In this document: positions 1 to 7,908 of the stretch, piece by piece
Layout of the letters: each line of letters begins with the position of its first letter
How positions within the stretch are numbered: position 1 is the first letter of the stretch
Source of the DNA: CAYSPU01 sp964432995
Lineage (GTDB): Bacteria > Verrucomicrobiota > Verrucomicrobiia > Limisphaerales > JAHDYP01
Length of the DNA stretch: 19,186 bases
Direction: 5' to 3'
NCBI GenBank assembly: GCA_964432995.1
Contig: CAYSPU010000099.1
Location: 1-19,186 of the forward strand
Made by a program: the position numbers and the translations under genes
Notes under the pieces: model-generated
Database searches by the model: none
Seen by the model: the letters and a program-made list of their open reading frames with translations, nothing else
What the model was told of the DNA's origin: nothing

Positions 1-1
1 T

Positions 2-2083
2 CAAACCATCCCCGCGTTTCTTGTCCTGCTCAGCTCCGACCTGCTCGGAGCCCCCGCAGCTCAGACCGTGACGACTACAACGCTCCTGGCATCGATGGCC
101 GACCTCGAGCAATTGGCGCGCTGGCCGGATCCCGCCTTCCGCACGATCCAGTTCTCGAGCTACGACCGCCGCTCCACCACCGCCGACGCCCCCGGGTGGT
201 TCTCGAACGCCGACGGATTCGGCGGCGAACCAATCCCCGGCTTCCTCAAAGTCCTGCGCGCGCCGAACGGGGATCAACCCGGCCTGTACCTCGTGGCCGA
301 GGTCCGTGGCCCCGGAGCCATCGCGCGCGGATGGTCGGCCGGCATGGGCGGCATCCTCAAGGTCTACCTCGACCCGCCCGCCAACGCCGCCGGCCCGAAC
401 CCAGGCACCCTGATCTTCGAAGGGCCCGCCTACGATTTCCTGGCCCGGCGCTCCGCCCACTACTTCAAAACCGCAGGGATTGAACTCGACGCCGATGACG
501 CCTTCGTCCAGCAGGACGCGGATTACCTGCCCATCCCCTTCGCGCGCGGCCTCCGCGTCACCTGGGAAGGCAAACTCGATGAACTGCATTTCTACCACCT
601 GCAGGTCCGACTCTATCCGGAAGGAACCGCGGTGCGCACGTTCACCCCAAGCCGCGACCTGAAAGAGGCCGAACCGCAACTCCGCGCAACCATCGCCGCA
701 CTGACCCAACCCGGGACGAGGCTGACGGGCGAGCCCGTGACACTCCAGGCCACCATCGAGCCCGGCCGAAACTGGACGTGGGAACCGGAGGCGAAGGGCC
801 CGGGCGCCATTCGGGAGCTGCGGCTGCGCCTCGAGGCGGATCCAATCGACGTTGCATTGCGCCAATGCCTGCTGCGAATCTCCTTCGACGGCTCGCAACG
901 CCCCCAAGTGGAGGCGCCCGTCGGGGACTTCTTCGCCTCCGGTCCCGGGGTGAATCCGTATTCGAGTCTCCCCTTCGACGTCGGACGCGACGGCACCATG
1001 ACCAGTCGCTTCGTGATGCCCTACGAGAAGTCGGTCCGCATCGAGATCGTGAATTTCACCGGCAAGACCGTGCGCCTCACCGGCTCCGTCCGCCGGTCGC
1101 CGTGGACCTGGGACGAGCGCTCGCTCCAGTTCCGGGCGAAATGGCGTGCCGATCACGACCTGCTGGCGGGCGCCGGCGCTGTCGACCTGCCCTACACCGT
1201 AACCGTCGGAAAAGGCGTCTTCGCCGGCTGCGCCGCAATCCTCATGAACCCTGCCGGCGCGCCCATGGCCCACGGCAACTGGTGGGGCGAAGGCGACGAG
1301 AAGTTCCTCGTGGACGGCGAATCGGTGCCGTCGACCTTCGGCACGGGCTCCGAAGACTACTTCAACTACTCCTGGAGCCGGCCCGATCTCTTCGACCACC
1401 CGTATTGCGGACAACCGCTCGATTCCGGCCCGGACACCTCCGGCTATGTCTCGAACCACCGCTTCCAGGTGCTCGACGCCATCCCGTTTCAGCAATCGCT
1501 CGGAGCCTATCTCGAACTCTGGTCCCACATGCGGACCCCCGGCCTCAGCTACGCCCGCATCGCCTACGGTTATGCCCGCCCCGGCGCCATCGACGATCAC
1601 CGCGCCCTCATGGCCTCGGATCTCAAGATCCCGCCCTTGCCGAAGCGGGAGCCCGTCGCCGCCGGGGGCGCCGCCGGAGCACGATTCCACTTCTTCGCTC
1701 AACTCCGTCCCGCAGCCACCGCGGGGCGCCTCGAAACCGTGCCCTTCGCCCTGGCCACGCAACTCGAAGTTGTGCAGTGGACGGCGGAGAAAGGAGGCCG
1801 ATTGACGTTCAGCCTGCCGGTCGAAAAGTCCGGACGCGTCGTCATCCATCTGGTGGCGGTCCATCGGCCGGATGGCGCCACCGTGCGGGTGCTGGTCGAC
1901 GGCAAACCGCTCCCGCGCGAAGGCGGTGCGGAGGAAATCGCGTTGCGCTCGAGTGACGCGCCCCGGGTCCTGAACGTGCATTGCCAGCCGATTGAACTTG
2001 CGGCCGGCCAGCACCAAATCACCCTCGAATGCCTCGAGCCAGGTGCGGTGGGTCTGGACTACGTCTGGACGAAGGAACCCTAG
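2..2083 (+). CDS. Secreted GH172 (DUF2961) glycoside hydrolase, 5' end outside window
   Basis: The open frame runs in from the window edge. A GTG at 68 could be a start, but the codons before it read as a signal-peptide core and cleavage region (IPAFLVLLSSDLLGAPAAQ), so the true start is probably upstream. The body matches DUF2961, now glycoside hydrolase family 172, known for difructose dianhydride and alpha-fructofuranoside or arabinofuranoside chemistry. Diagnostic blocks are GGEPIPGF, the WWGEGDEKF motif (Glu codon at 1289) and the GTGSEDYF motif (Glu codon at 1352). These two glutamates are 21 residues apart, the spacing I recall for the family's catalytic pair. The last ~150 residues look like a beta-sandwich accessory domain ending LDYVWTKEP. 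It is convergent with the cofactor operon and stops inside a long hairpin. The substrate cannot be read from sequence; the enzyme is expected to be periplasmic or secreted. Confidence 0.85.
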   Translation, partial: QTIPAFLVLLSSDLLGAPAAQTVTTTTLLASMADLEQLARWPDPAFRTIQFSSYDRRSTTADAPGWFSNADGFGGEPIPGFLKVLRAPNGDQPGLYLVAEVRGPGAIARGWSAGMGGILKVYLDPPANAAGPNPGTLIFEGPAYDFLARRSAHYFKTAGIELDADDAFVQQDADYLPIPFARGLRVTWEGKLDELHFYHLQVRLYPEGTAVRTFTPSRDLKEAEPQLRATIAALTQPGTRLTGEPVTLQATIEPGRNWTWEPEAKGPGAIRELRLRLEADPIDVALRQCLLRISFDGSQRPQVEAPVGDFFASGPGVNPYSSLPFDVGRDGTMTSRFVMPYEKSVRIEIVNFTGKTVRLTGSVRRSPWTWDERSLQFRAKWRADHDLLAGAGAVDLPYTVTVGKGVFAGCAAILMNPAGAPMAHGNWWGEGDEKFLVDGESVPSTFGTGSEDYFNYSWSRPDLFDHPYCGQPLDSGPDTSGYVSNHRFQVLDAIPFQQSLGAYLELWSHMRTPGLSYARIAYGYARPGAIDDHRALMASDLKIPPLPKREPVAAGGAAGARFHFFAQLRPAATAGRLETVPFALATQLEVVQWTAEKGGRLTFSLPVEKSGRVVIHLVAVHRPDGATVRVLVDGKPLPREGGAEEIALRSSDAPRVLNVHCQPIELAAGQHQITLECLEPGAVGLDYVWTKEP

Positions 2084-2126
2084 CCCGGAAATCTCACGAT
2101 GGATCCGTGCGTGAGATTCCCGGGCT
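2082..2126. terminator. Long hairpin between convergent genes, likely bidirectional terminator
   Basis: Arms 2082-2098 and 2110-2126 pair over 17 positions with a single mismatch, around an 11-nt loop. The left arm overlaps the stop codon of the GH172 gene (TAG at 2081-2083). There is no clear T-tract, so termination is inferred from the stem length and the position between two convergent genes. It may instead be a dispersed palindromic repeat. Confidence 0.6.
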
Positions 2127-2212
2127 CAGGGAGCCTGGAGTCGGAAGTCAGAAGTCAGGAGCCGGAATTCAGGGGTCTCGGGATCGGTGTCTGGCCGACA
2201 AGACCTGCCCGG

Positions 2213-3007
2213 CTACACGTCGGCCGGTTCGCCGCTCGGCGTCGCCTCCGCACCCCAACCGACCCTCGACTCCCAGAACAACCGCAGGCCCTCCAAAGTC
2301 AGGTTCGGTCGCACGGCGGTGATCTCCTCCACCCGGCGCGCCATCAGCCGCGCATAGCCGCCTGTCGCCACCACGGGAATCTGCGACACCTTCAGCTCCC
2401 GCCGCAATCCGCCGATCAACTCCCGAATCAACCCGCGGTAGCCCTGGACTGCTCCCACGAGCATCGCCTCCTCCGTGCTGCGCCCCAGATATCGCCGCAC
2501 CTCCCGAATCCGGATCGGAGGCAACAACGCCGTCTTCTCGTGCAGATAGTCCGTCATCGCCGACAAGCCGGGCGCAATCACCCCGCCTACGTAGTTCCCG
2601 CGTCGGTCAACGACGTCCAGCGTCACCGCCGTGCCAAAGTCCACCACGATCACCGGCACTCCAAACCACGCCCGGGCCGCCACCGCATTCGCCAGCCGAT
2701 CCGGTCCAATGGTCTCCGGCCGCGCGTACTTGACCCCCACCCCCGTGACGTTGTTGGACGTCAACTCGAGGACGTCCACCCGCAACCGTTGCCGGATCCA
2801 TTGTCGCGCCAGCGCCGTCGCTTCCGGCACCACGCTGCACAACGCCGCCCCGCGCGGCCGGGCGTCACCCAGAAAACGGCGCAAAACCCCGTGGCTCTTG
2901 CCGCCCAGCCAGCCGCGCGTCGGCACATCCGTCTGTCGCCGCAGGCCACCGCGCGCCGCCAGACCCACGTGCGTGTGCGTGTTGCCAATGTCCAGCAGAA
3001 GAATCAT
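2213..3007 (-). CDS. coaX: Type III pantothenate kinase
   Basis: This enzyme phosphorylates pantothenate with ATP, the first step of coenzyme A synthesis, in the cytoplasm. The 264-residue length is normal for type III enzymes. Family motifs are all visible: the phosphate-binding DIGNTHTH (residues 6-13), GPDRLANA (101-108), DFGTAVTLD (123-131), GGVIAPG (141-147) and VATGG (213-217). A longer open frame reaches back to 3172, but that part lies inside birA. The ATG at 3007 forms an ATGA overlap with the birA stop and directly precedes the nucleotide-binding strand, so it is the chosen start. It is the last gene of the nadC-birA-coaX unit and converges on the GH172 gene. Type III PanK is typically not inhibited by CoA and often needs a monovalent cation; that is family knowledge, not read here. 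Confidence 0.95.
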   Translation of the reverse strand: MILLLDIGNTHTHVGLAARGGLRRQTDVPTRGWLGGKSHGVLRRFLGDARPRGAALCSVVPEATALARQWIRQRLRVDVLELTSNNVTGVGVKYARPETIGPDRLANAVAARAWFGVPVIVVDFGTAVTLDVVDRRGNYVGGVIAPGLSAMTDYLHEKTALLPPIRIREVRRYLGRSTEEAMLVGAVQGYRGLIRELIGGLRRELKVSQIPVVATGGYARLMARRVEEITAVRPNLTLEGLRLFWESRVGWGAEATPSGEPADV

Positions 3008-3981
3008 CGTGCCACCGTCACATCCCCTCCCGTCAGGCGCTCGAGCCGCCCGTGCTCCGTCCGCAACAACAACGCCCCCTCGCTGTCGAGCGCTTCCGCC
3101 CGCCCCTGCCAGCGCCGATCGCCCACCTGCACGGTCACCTCCCGCCCCAGCGTCGTGCAGGCCGCTGCCCATTCATCAGCCAAAGCCGCAAATCCCCCCG
3201 CGGCCAACCGCGCGTAGTCCTCATCCAGTTCCCGCAACACCGCCGCCGCCAACTCCGCCCGCTCCAGCGTCCGTCCCGCAACCATCCGCAACGACGCCGC
3301 CACCCCGCGCACTTCGGCAGGAAACTCCGTACTCGTCTGGTTCACATCCAGCCCAATCCCGACCACCACATACCGCACCCGATCCAACTCCGCCGTCAGT
3401 TCCGTCAGGATTCCCGCCACCTTCCGGCCGGCCACCAAAAGATCGTTCGGCCACTTGATCTCCACACTCAACCCCGTCATCCCGCGAACCGCCCGAGCCA
3501 CCGCCACCGCCGTCATCACGGTGATCTGCGTCACCGCCTGCGGCTGCAAGCGCGGACGCAACAACACCGAAAACCAGAGCCCCTTGCGCGCCGCCGACGC
3601 CCACCGCCGCCCCAACCGACCCCGACCCCTCGATTGCGACTCGGCAAACACCACCACCCCCTCCGCGGCGCCGTCCCGACCCAGCTTGTCCGCCACGTCG
3701 TTCGTCGAGGTCGTCTCCCGGAACACCCGAATGTCCCGCCCAATGCACCGGACCCGACCCAAGCGCGCCATCAGATCGTCGGCGTGCAACACGTCGGGCA
3801 CGCTCACCAGGCGGTATCCGCGGTGGGGTGCGGCATCCACCTCGTAACCCAGACTGCGCAACTCCTCGATCCGCGCCCAGATCGCCGCTCGACTGATCCC
3901 CAGGCGCGACGCCAGTTCCGCGCCCGAGACCCCGTCCGGACTTGCCCGCAGCGCCGCGAGAATGTGGCCATCCGTCGTCAT
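3004..3981 (-). CDS. birA: Biotin-protein ligase with N-terminal repressor HTH
   Basis: This protein makes biotinyl-AMP and attaches biotin to carrier proteins such as the acetyl-CoA carboxylase BCCP. It is the bifunctional 325-residue type. Residues 4-62 form a winged helix-turn-helix (GAELASRLGISRAAIW, then the wing YEVDAAPHRGYRL), so it probably also represses biotin genes, although no biotin operon or operator is visible here. Catalytic motifs are TSTND (91-95), the adenylate-binding GRGRLGRRW (119-127), KWPNDLL (176-182) and VGIGLDVNQ (207-215). A C-terminal SH3-like domain follows (about 278-325). Its start overlaps the nadC stop by 4 bases (ATGA) and its stop overlaps the coaX start in the same way, which indicates translational coupling. 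Confidence 0.95.
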   Translation of the reverse strand: MTTDGHILAALRASPDGVSGAELASRLGISRAAIWARIEELRSLGYEVDAAPHRGYRLVSVPDVLHADDLMARLGRVRCIGRDIRVFRETTSTNDVADKLGRDGAAEGVVVFAESQSRGRGRLGRRWASAARKGLWFSVLLRPRLQPQAVTQITVMTAVAVARAVRGMTGLSVEIKWPNDLLVAGRKVAGILTELTAELDRVRYVVVGIGLDVNQTSTEFPAEVRGVAASLRMVAGRTLERAELAAAVLRELDEDYARLAAGGFAALADEWAAACTTLGREVTVQVGDRRWQGRAEALDSEGALLLRTEHGRLERLTGGDVTVAR

Positions 3982-4835
3982 GCGGCCTCGAAATCGAGCG
4001 CGATGTCCATCGCGCGCGCACCGTGCGTCAAGGCACCCACCGAAATGCAGTCCACACCCGTCTCCGCAATCCCGCGCACCGTCTGTAGGTTGACGCCCCC
4101 GCTCGCCTCCGTCCGGGCGCGCCCCCCCACCCTTCGCACCGCCTCGCGCAGAACGTCGGGCGGCATGTTGTCCAACAGAACGATGTCCGCCCCCGCAGCC
4201 ACCGCTTGATCCACCTGTTCGAGGTTGTCCGCCTCCACTTCAACGGTCCTTCCTGGGAATCGTTCCCGTACGCGCCGGACCGCGGCGGCAATCGGGTTCG
4301 GCTCCGCATCCCGCAACGCGGTCAGATGGTTGTCCTTGATGAGAACCGCGTCATGGAGACCGAACCGGTGGTTCCGCCCACCGCCGCACAACACGGCATA
4401 TTTCTCGAGCCGCCGCAAACCGGGCGTGGTCTTCCGCGTGTCTAGAATCACCGCACGCGTCCCCGCCACGGCGTCGACGTACTGCCGCGTGAGGGTGGCC
4501 ACCCCGCACATGCGCTGCAGGAAATTCAGCGCCACCCGTTCGCCCGTCAGCAAGGCCGCCGCCGGTCCACGCACCGACATCAGAGGCTCCCCGGCGCCGG
4601 CGCGTGCGCCCTCTGTCTTCTCGAACCGGACTGCGACCCTCGGCGACACCTCGCGGAACACCGCCTCTGCCACCGCCAATCCCGCCACTACCAACGGCTC
4701 CCGCGCCACCACTCGACCCTCCGCCACCGCCGACTCCGGCACCGTCGACAGGGTGGTGATGTCCCCGGAACCGACATCCTCCGCCAGCGCGGCGCGCACG
4801 ACGGGCAGGATCTCTTCGGGGGGCAACTGCTGCAT
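3978..4835 (-). CDS. nadC: Nicotinate-nucleotide pyrophosphorylase (carboxylating)
   Basis: This enzyme converts quinolinate and PRPP to nicotinate mononucleotide, CO2 and pyrophosphate in de novo NAD synthesis. The 285-residue length is standard. Visible motifs are EDVGSGDITT (19-28), ERVALNFLQRMCGVATLT (99-116), the substrate-binding DTRKTTPGLR (132-141), GGGRNHR (151-157), IKDNH (166-170), EASGG (243-247) and ISVGALTH (264-271). It is the first gene of the minus-strand cofactor operon. nadA and nadB are not in the window, so quinolinate must be made by genes elsewhere. The ATG at 4835 gives the normal N-terminus. No clear Shine-Dalgarno sequence precedes it, which is common for starts in this window. 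Confidence 0.96.
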   Translation of the reverse strand: MQQLPPEEILPVVRAALAEDVGSGDITTLSTVPESAVAEGRVVAREPLVVAGLAVAEAVFREVSPRVAVRFEKTEGARAGAGEPLMSVRGPAAALLTGERVALNFLQRMCGVATLTRQYVDAVAGTRAVILDTRKTTPGLRRLEKYAVLCGGGRNHRFGLHDAVLIKDNHLTALRDAEPNPIAAAVRRVRERFPGRTVEVEADNLEQVDQAVAAGADIVLLDNMPPDVLREAVRRVGGRARTEASGGVNLQTVRGIAETGVDCISVGALTHGARAMDIALDFEAA

Positions 4836-4890
4836 GCCGGGAGCATGCGAAATCGCCGGGAATCGGAAAGGAAAAACTGGACGCGCGTCG

Positions 4891-4956
4891 GCGCCTTGGT
4901 TCCTTTGTTGTCATCCCCCCACGGTCGGTCACCGAGATGCTCCGGACGGGGTGAAC
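4891..4956 (+). repeat. Imperfect direct repeat, copy 1
   Basis: Aligns without gaps to 5058-5123, with 49 of the first 60 positions identical, including the block ATCCCCCCACGGTC. Its left part is also an imperfect inverted match to the segment just after it: CTTTGTTGT at 4902-4910 against ACAACAAAG near 4956-4964. This resembles a dispersed intergenic repeat of non-coding origin. Confidence 0.7.
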
Positions 4957-5057
4957 AACAAAGACGCCAAGACGCGAAGAGGCCACTGGTTTCGGCCCTG
5001 CCTGGTTCCCGCAACGGACGACTGCGGACCCGCCCGAGTCCAATCCCTCTCCCCTTC

Positions 5058-5123
5058 GCGCCTTTGTTTCTTCGTTGTTATCCCCCCACGGTCAGTCACC
5101 GAAACAATTCAGACGGGTTGACG
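5058..5123 (+). repeat. Imperfect direct repeat, copy 2
   Basis: Second copy of the element at 4891-4956 in the same orientation, 167 bases downstream. The conserved core is TTATCCCCCCACGGTCAGTC. It ends about 70 bases before the start of the CocE-like gene, so it may lie in that gene's promoter region or leader. Confidence 0.7.
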
Positions 5124-5195
5124 AACCCCAGCGCCATTTGCGCGAGGATCCGGGGCCCTTGCCGGCCGGCGGGATTGCTGCTAACGCTCTGCCCC

Positions 5196-7097
5196 ATGAA
5201 CACCCTCCCTGAGCTGCGGCGACTCGGACTCGCCCTGATCGCGCTCGCGGGCCTGCAGGCCCCGGCAGCGGACAACGACCCCGCCGACACCACCGCCGCC
5301 TGGCTGGCCGAGCACTACACCAAATACGAACACCGCATCCCGATGCGCGACGGCGTCCGCTTGTTCACCCGCGTCTATCTGCCCAAGGACGATTCCCAGC
5401 CCTGGCCGATCCTCCTCGTGCGCACTCCCTATTCGCTCAAACCGTACGGGGTCGACAACTACAGCGATCCCTCGGGATCGTTCGAGACGCTCGCGAAGGA
5501 CACCTTCATTCTCGTCACCCAGGACGTCCGCGGGCGTTTCGGCTCGGAAGGCGAGTACGTCCATGTCCGGCCCTTCAACCCGGACAAAGGGCCCCGGGAC
5601 GCCGATGAAAGCTCCGACGCCTGGGACACCATCGATTGGCTGGTCAAGAATGTGCCGGGCCACAACGGCAACGTCGGGCTGTTCGGCATCTCCTATCCCG
5701 GTTTCTACACCTCCATGGGCATGATCGACAGCCATCCCGCCCTGAAAGCGGCCTCGCCGCAGGCGCCGATCGCCGACTGGTTCATGGGAGACGACGTCCA
5801 CCACCACGGCGCGTTCTTCCTCGCGCAGAGCTTCGGCTTCTTCTACTGGTTCGCCCAACGCGTCGACGACCCGCTCCACGAGGAGATCAAACGCTTTCAC
5901 TTCGGCACGCCCGACGGCTACGACTTCTTTCTGCGGATGGGCCCGCTGGCCAACTCGGAGACGCAGTACTTCAAGGGATGCTCAACCACCTGGACGGAGT
6001 TTCTCGCGCACCCGAACTACGACGCCTACTGGCAGGCCCGGAACATCCGGCCGCATCTCAAGAACATCCGGTGTGCCGTGATGACGGTCGGCGGCTGGTT
6101 CGATGCCGAAGACCTGTTCGGCCCGCTCGAGACCTACCGGTGGACCGAACGGCTCAACCCCGGCATCACCAACCTCCTGGTCATGGGCCCGTGGTCGCAC
6201 GGCGGATGGAGCCGAAGCGCGGGGGATCGGCTCGGCCCCGTCTCGTTTCACGCGAACACGTCCGAGTTCTTCCTGCAACACATCGAGCTGCCGTTCTTCC
6301 GCCACTTCCTCAAGGGCGACACGAACTACACCGTCACGGAGGCCCAGATCTTCGAAACGGGCACGCACCAGTGGCGTCGCTTCCGCACCTGGCCGCCGAC
6401 CAACGTCGTGGCCCGCACGCTCTACTTCCGCCCGGCGGGCGCGCTGGCCTTCGACCCCCCGACCGAAGGCGCGAACGCCTTCGATGAATACGTCAGCGAT
6501 CCGGCTAAGCCCGTCCCCTGCAGCAACGAGCCGTCCACCGGCTACCCGAGAGCGTATCCGGTCGAGGACCAGCGCTTCGTCGCCTCCCGCCCCGACGTGC
6601 TCGTGTACGAGACCGAGCCGTTATCGGAGGATCTCACCATCGCGGGTCCGCTCCAGGCCACGCTGCACGTCTCGACGACCGGCACCGATGCGGATTGGGT
6701 GGTCAAGCTGATCGACGTTTATCCCGGCGATTTCCCGGACCCGGAGCCGAACCCGGCCAACGTGAAGTTGGGTGGCTGCCAGCAATTGGTGCGGGGCGAG
6801 GTCTTCCGCGGCCGGTTCCGGAATAGCTTCGAGAAGCCCGAGCCGTTCGCGCCGGGCCGCGTGACGCCTGTCGAGTTCACGCTGCCGGACATCTGCCACT
6901 GCTTCCGGTCCGGTCACCGGGTGATGGTGCAGGTGCAGAGCTCGTGGTTCCCGCTGGTGGATCGCAACCCGCAGACGTTCGTGGACATCGCGACCGCCAA
7001 GCCGGAGGACTTCCGCAAGGCGACGCATCGGGTCTATCGATCAGGCGATGCGGCCTCCGGTCTCACGGTGAGCGTGCTCCCACCGCCACAGCCCTGA
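5196..7097 (+). CDS. Secreted CocE/NonD-type hydrolase (X-Pro dipeptidyl-peptidase S15 family)
   Basis: A 633-residue alpha/beta hydrolase of the CocE/NonD class, which cleaves esters or acyl bonds; some relatives are acyl-amino-acid hydrolases. A signal peptide (LGLALIALAGLQAPAADN) indicates export. The catalytic triad can be placed: Ser166 in GLFGISYPG, Asp303 in VGGWFDAEDLFG and His335 in GPWSHGG. The C-terminal jelly-roll domain typical of the family is visible from about residue 420, with DADWVVKLIDVYPGD and GHRVMVQVQSSWFP. An in-frame extension back to 4845 covers repeat DNA and is not protein-like, so the ATG at 5196 that begins the signal peptide is chosen. The annotation as acyl hydrolase is general; the real substrate is unknown. 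It faces the LRR-Roc-COR-TIR gene across an 811-base spacer. Confidence 0.9.
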   Translation: MNTLPELRRLGLALIALAGLQAPAADNDPADTTAAWLAEHYTKYEHRIPMRDGVRLFTRVYLPKDDSQPWPILLVRTPYSLKPYGVDNYSDPSGSFETLAKDTFILVTQDVRGRFGSEGEYVHVRPFNPDKGPRDADESSDAWDTIDWLVKNVPGHNGNVGLFGISYPGFYTSMGMIDSHPALKAASPQAPIADWFMGDDVHHHGAFFLAQSFGFFYWFAQRVDDPLHEEIKRFHFGTPDGYDFFLRMGPLANSETQYFKGCSTTWTEFLAHPNYDAYWQARNIRPHLKNIRCAVMTVGGWFDAEDLFGPLETYRWTERLNPGITNLLVMGPWSHGGWSRSAGDRLGPVSFHANTSEFFLQHIELPFFRHFLKGDTNYTVTEAQIFETGTHQWRRFRTWPPTNVVARTLYFRPAGALAFDPPTEGANAFDEYVSDPAKPVPCSNEPSTGYPRAYPVEDQRFVASRPDVLVYETEPLSEDLTIAGPLQATLHVSTTGTDADWVVKLIDVYPGDFPDPEPNPANVKLGGCQQLVRGEVFRGRFRNSFEKPEPFAPGRVTPVEFTLPDICHCFRSGHRVMVQVQSSWFPLVDRNPQTFVDIATAKPEDFRKATHRVYRSGDAASGLTVSVLPPPQP

Positions 7098-7140
7098 GGA
7101 GCGGCAAATCAGTTTGGGGAGCGCGGGCGTCCCGCCTGCC

Positions 7141-7163
7141 GCTTTCGGCGTCTCGCCGAAAGC
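7141..7163. repeat. Perfect hairpin, 10-bp arms
   Basis: Arms 7141-7150 and 7154-7163 are perfectly complementary around a 3-nt loop (TCT). It lies 44 bases past the CocE-like stop codon and could end that transcript, but it has no T-tract. The flanking GCGGGCGTCCCGCC-type sequence suggests a palindromic dispersed repeat. Confidence 0.6.
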
Positions 7164-7192
7164 ATCGTCACCGCTTGAGCGCCCGACTGGCC

Positions 7193-7209
7193 GTCGGCGG
7201 GACGCCGAC
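7193..7209. repeat. Perfect hairpin, 7-bp arms
   Basis: GTCGGCG (7193-7199) pairs with CGCCGAC (7203-7209) around a GGA loop. It lies 30 bases from the preceding hairpin and probably belongs to the same palindromic element. Confidence 0.5.
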
Positions 7210-7273
7210 GCCAGTCGGCGCAAACAACGGGTGATGGGATTCTCGGGAAGGTGGGATGTCACTGCCACTTTCC

Positions 7274-7289
7274 TGTTGCATATGCAACA
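7274..7289. promoter_or_regulatory. 16-bp perfect palindrome, possible operator or element end
   Basis: TGTTGCATATGCAACA is its own reverse complement. It is AT-rich in a strongly GC-rich region, which makes it stand out. A homodimeric regulator could bind it, but no gene start lies just downstream on either strand, so it may instead be the remnant of an inserted element. Confidence 0.35.
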
Positions 7290-7339
7290 CGAACTTGGCA
7301 CGGCGCCGGACTGACGTCCGCGGCCGCGAAACTGGACTC

Positions 7340-7615
7340 TCACTTCCTCAGCCGGTAGAACGTCGCTGCGCTTGGGCGCGGCACGACGACCTTGTTGAGG
7401 TTGCCTTCGGCGATGGGAGTGGCGTTCACCTGCATCCAGACCGCCGTTGGACCCAAGCTCGCCGAGGAAACGAACGAATAGCCCAGCGCCAAGGTCCGCC
7501 AAGTGAAGACGAGATCGTCGCCCGCTGCGAGGCGTCGTTCGACGGGACGCAATAGCGGCCAGAGCGAAATCCAACGCAGGGTATCGTGGGGGCGGTATGC
7601 GGAGACGAATCCGTT
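7340..7615 (-). pseudogene. C-terminal remnant of a secreted verrucomicrobial-type protein
   Basis: Reading from just after an in-frame stop (7616-7618), 91 codons end in a natural stop at 7340. The last part reads like the C-terminal beta domain of many large Verrucomicrobia secreted proteins: FTWRTLALGYSFVSSASLG, a W-x-x-V core strand, and a terminal FYRLRK. No ATG or strong start is present (a TTG is at 7552), and nothing upstream extends the domain. I read it as the surviving tail of a deleted gene. It could alternatively be a tiny real gene, but it lacks a signal peptide. The family resemblance is from memory of the motif, not a search. Confidence 0.5.
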
Positions 7616-7697
7616 TCAACCGAACTGACAGGGCTGCTGCCAGGCGTCATGAATCGGCGGGCGGTCCGGCGGAGCGCACCTGCCAGACATGCCCAAC

Positions 7698-7729
7698 GGA
7701 AGGTAGGGCGACCTCCCCAAGGGCGCCGC
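7698..7729 (-). repeat. 32-bp dispersed intergenic repeat, copy A
   Basis: On the minus strand this matches 12949-12980 at 30 of 32 positions. It is one of three clear copies in the window, all in non-coding DNA and in mixed orientations. Confidence 0.75.
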
Positions 7730-7908
7730 ACAAAAACCACCGTCTGATGGGGTAGTGATTGGAGATCTGCGGATGCGATGAAGGTACCCCTTGGCACGTG
7801 GCGGGTGACAGCCCGGCGTTGGAGCAGCCGGATGTGTGCTTCCGAACGATCTCGTCGTTCCTTCTGCTCGCTTGAGCAACTGAAGGCCACGGACGGTGGA
7901 TTCGGCGG

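Larger units (their letters stand above)
4836..5195. other. Divergent intergenic spacer between nadC and the CocE-like gene
   Basis: These 360 bases separate divergent genes and should hold promoters for both, but I see no convincing -35/-10 pair. The main content is a direct repeat pair (4891-4956 and 5058-5123) and a related inverted segment around 4949-4979. No credible small gene is present. Confidence 0.6.
7098..7908. other. Degenerate convergent spacer between CocE-like gene and LRR-Roc-COR-TIR gene
   Basis: No intact gene is supported in these 811 bases. They contain two perfect hairpins (7141-7163 and 7193-7209), a 16-bp perfect palindrome (7274-7289), the C-terminal remnant of a secreted protein (7340-7615, minus) and one copy of a 32-bp dispersed repeat (7698-7729). 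This mix suggests an accumulation of decayed genes and mobile repeats. Confidence 0.6.

Noticed and set aside
2136..2160. Short AAGTCAG-type tandem repetition, and similar GAGTCAC sequence near 11897-11920
   Set aside because: Too short and imperfect to call a functional repeat; likely low-complexity intergenic sequence.
4845..5195. In-frame extension of the CocE-like hydrolase
   Set aside because: It translates the direct-repeat DNA and would bury the clear signal peptide that begins at 5196.
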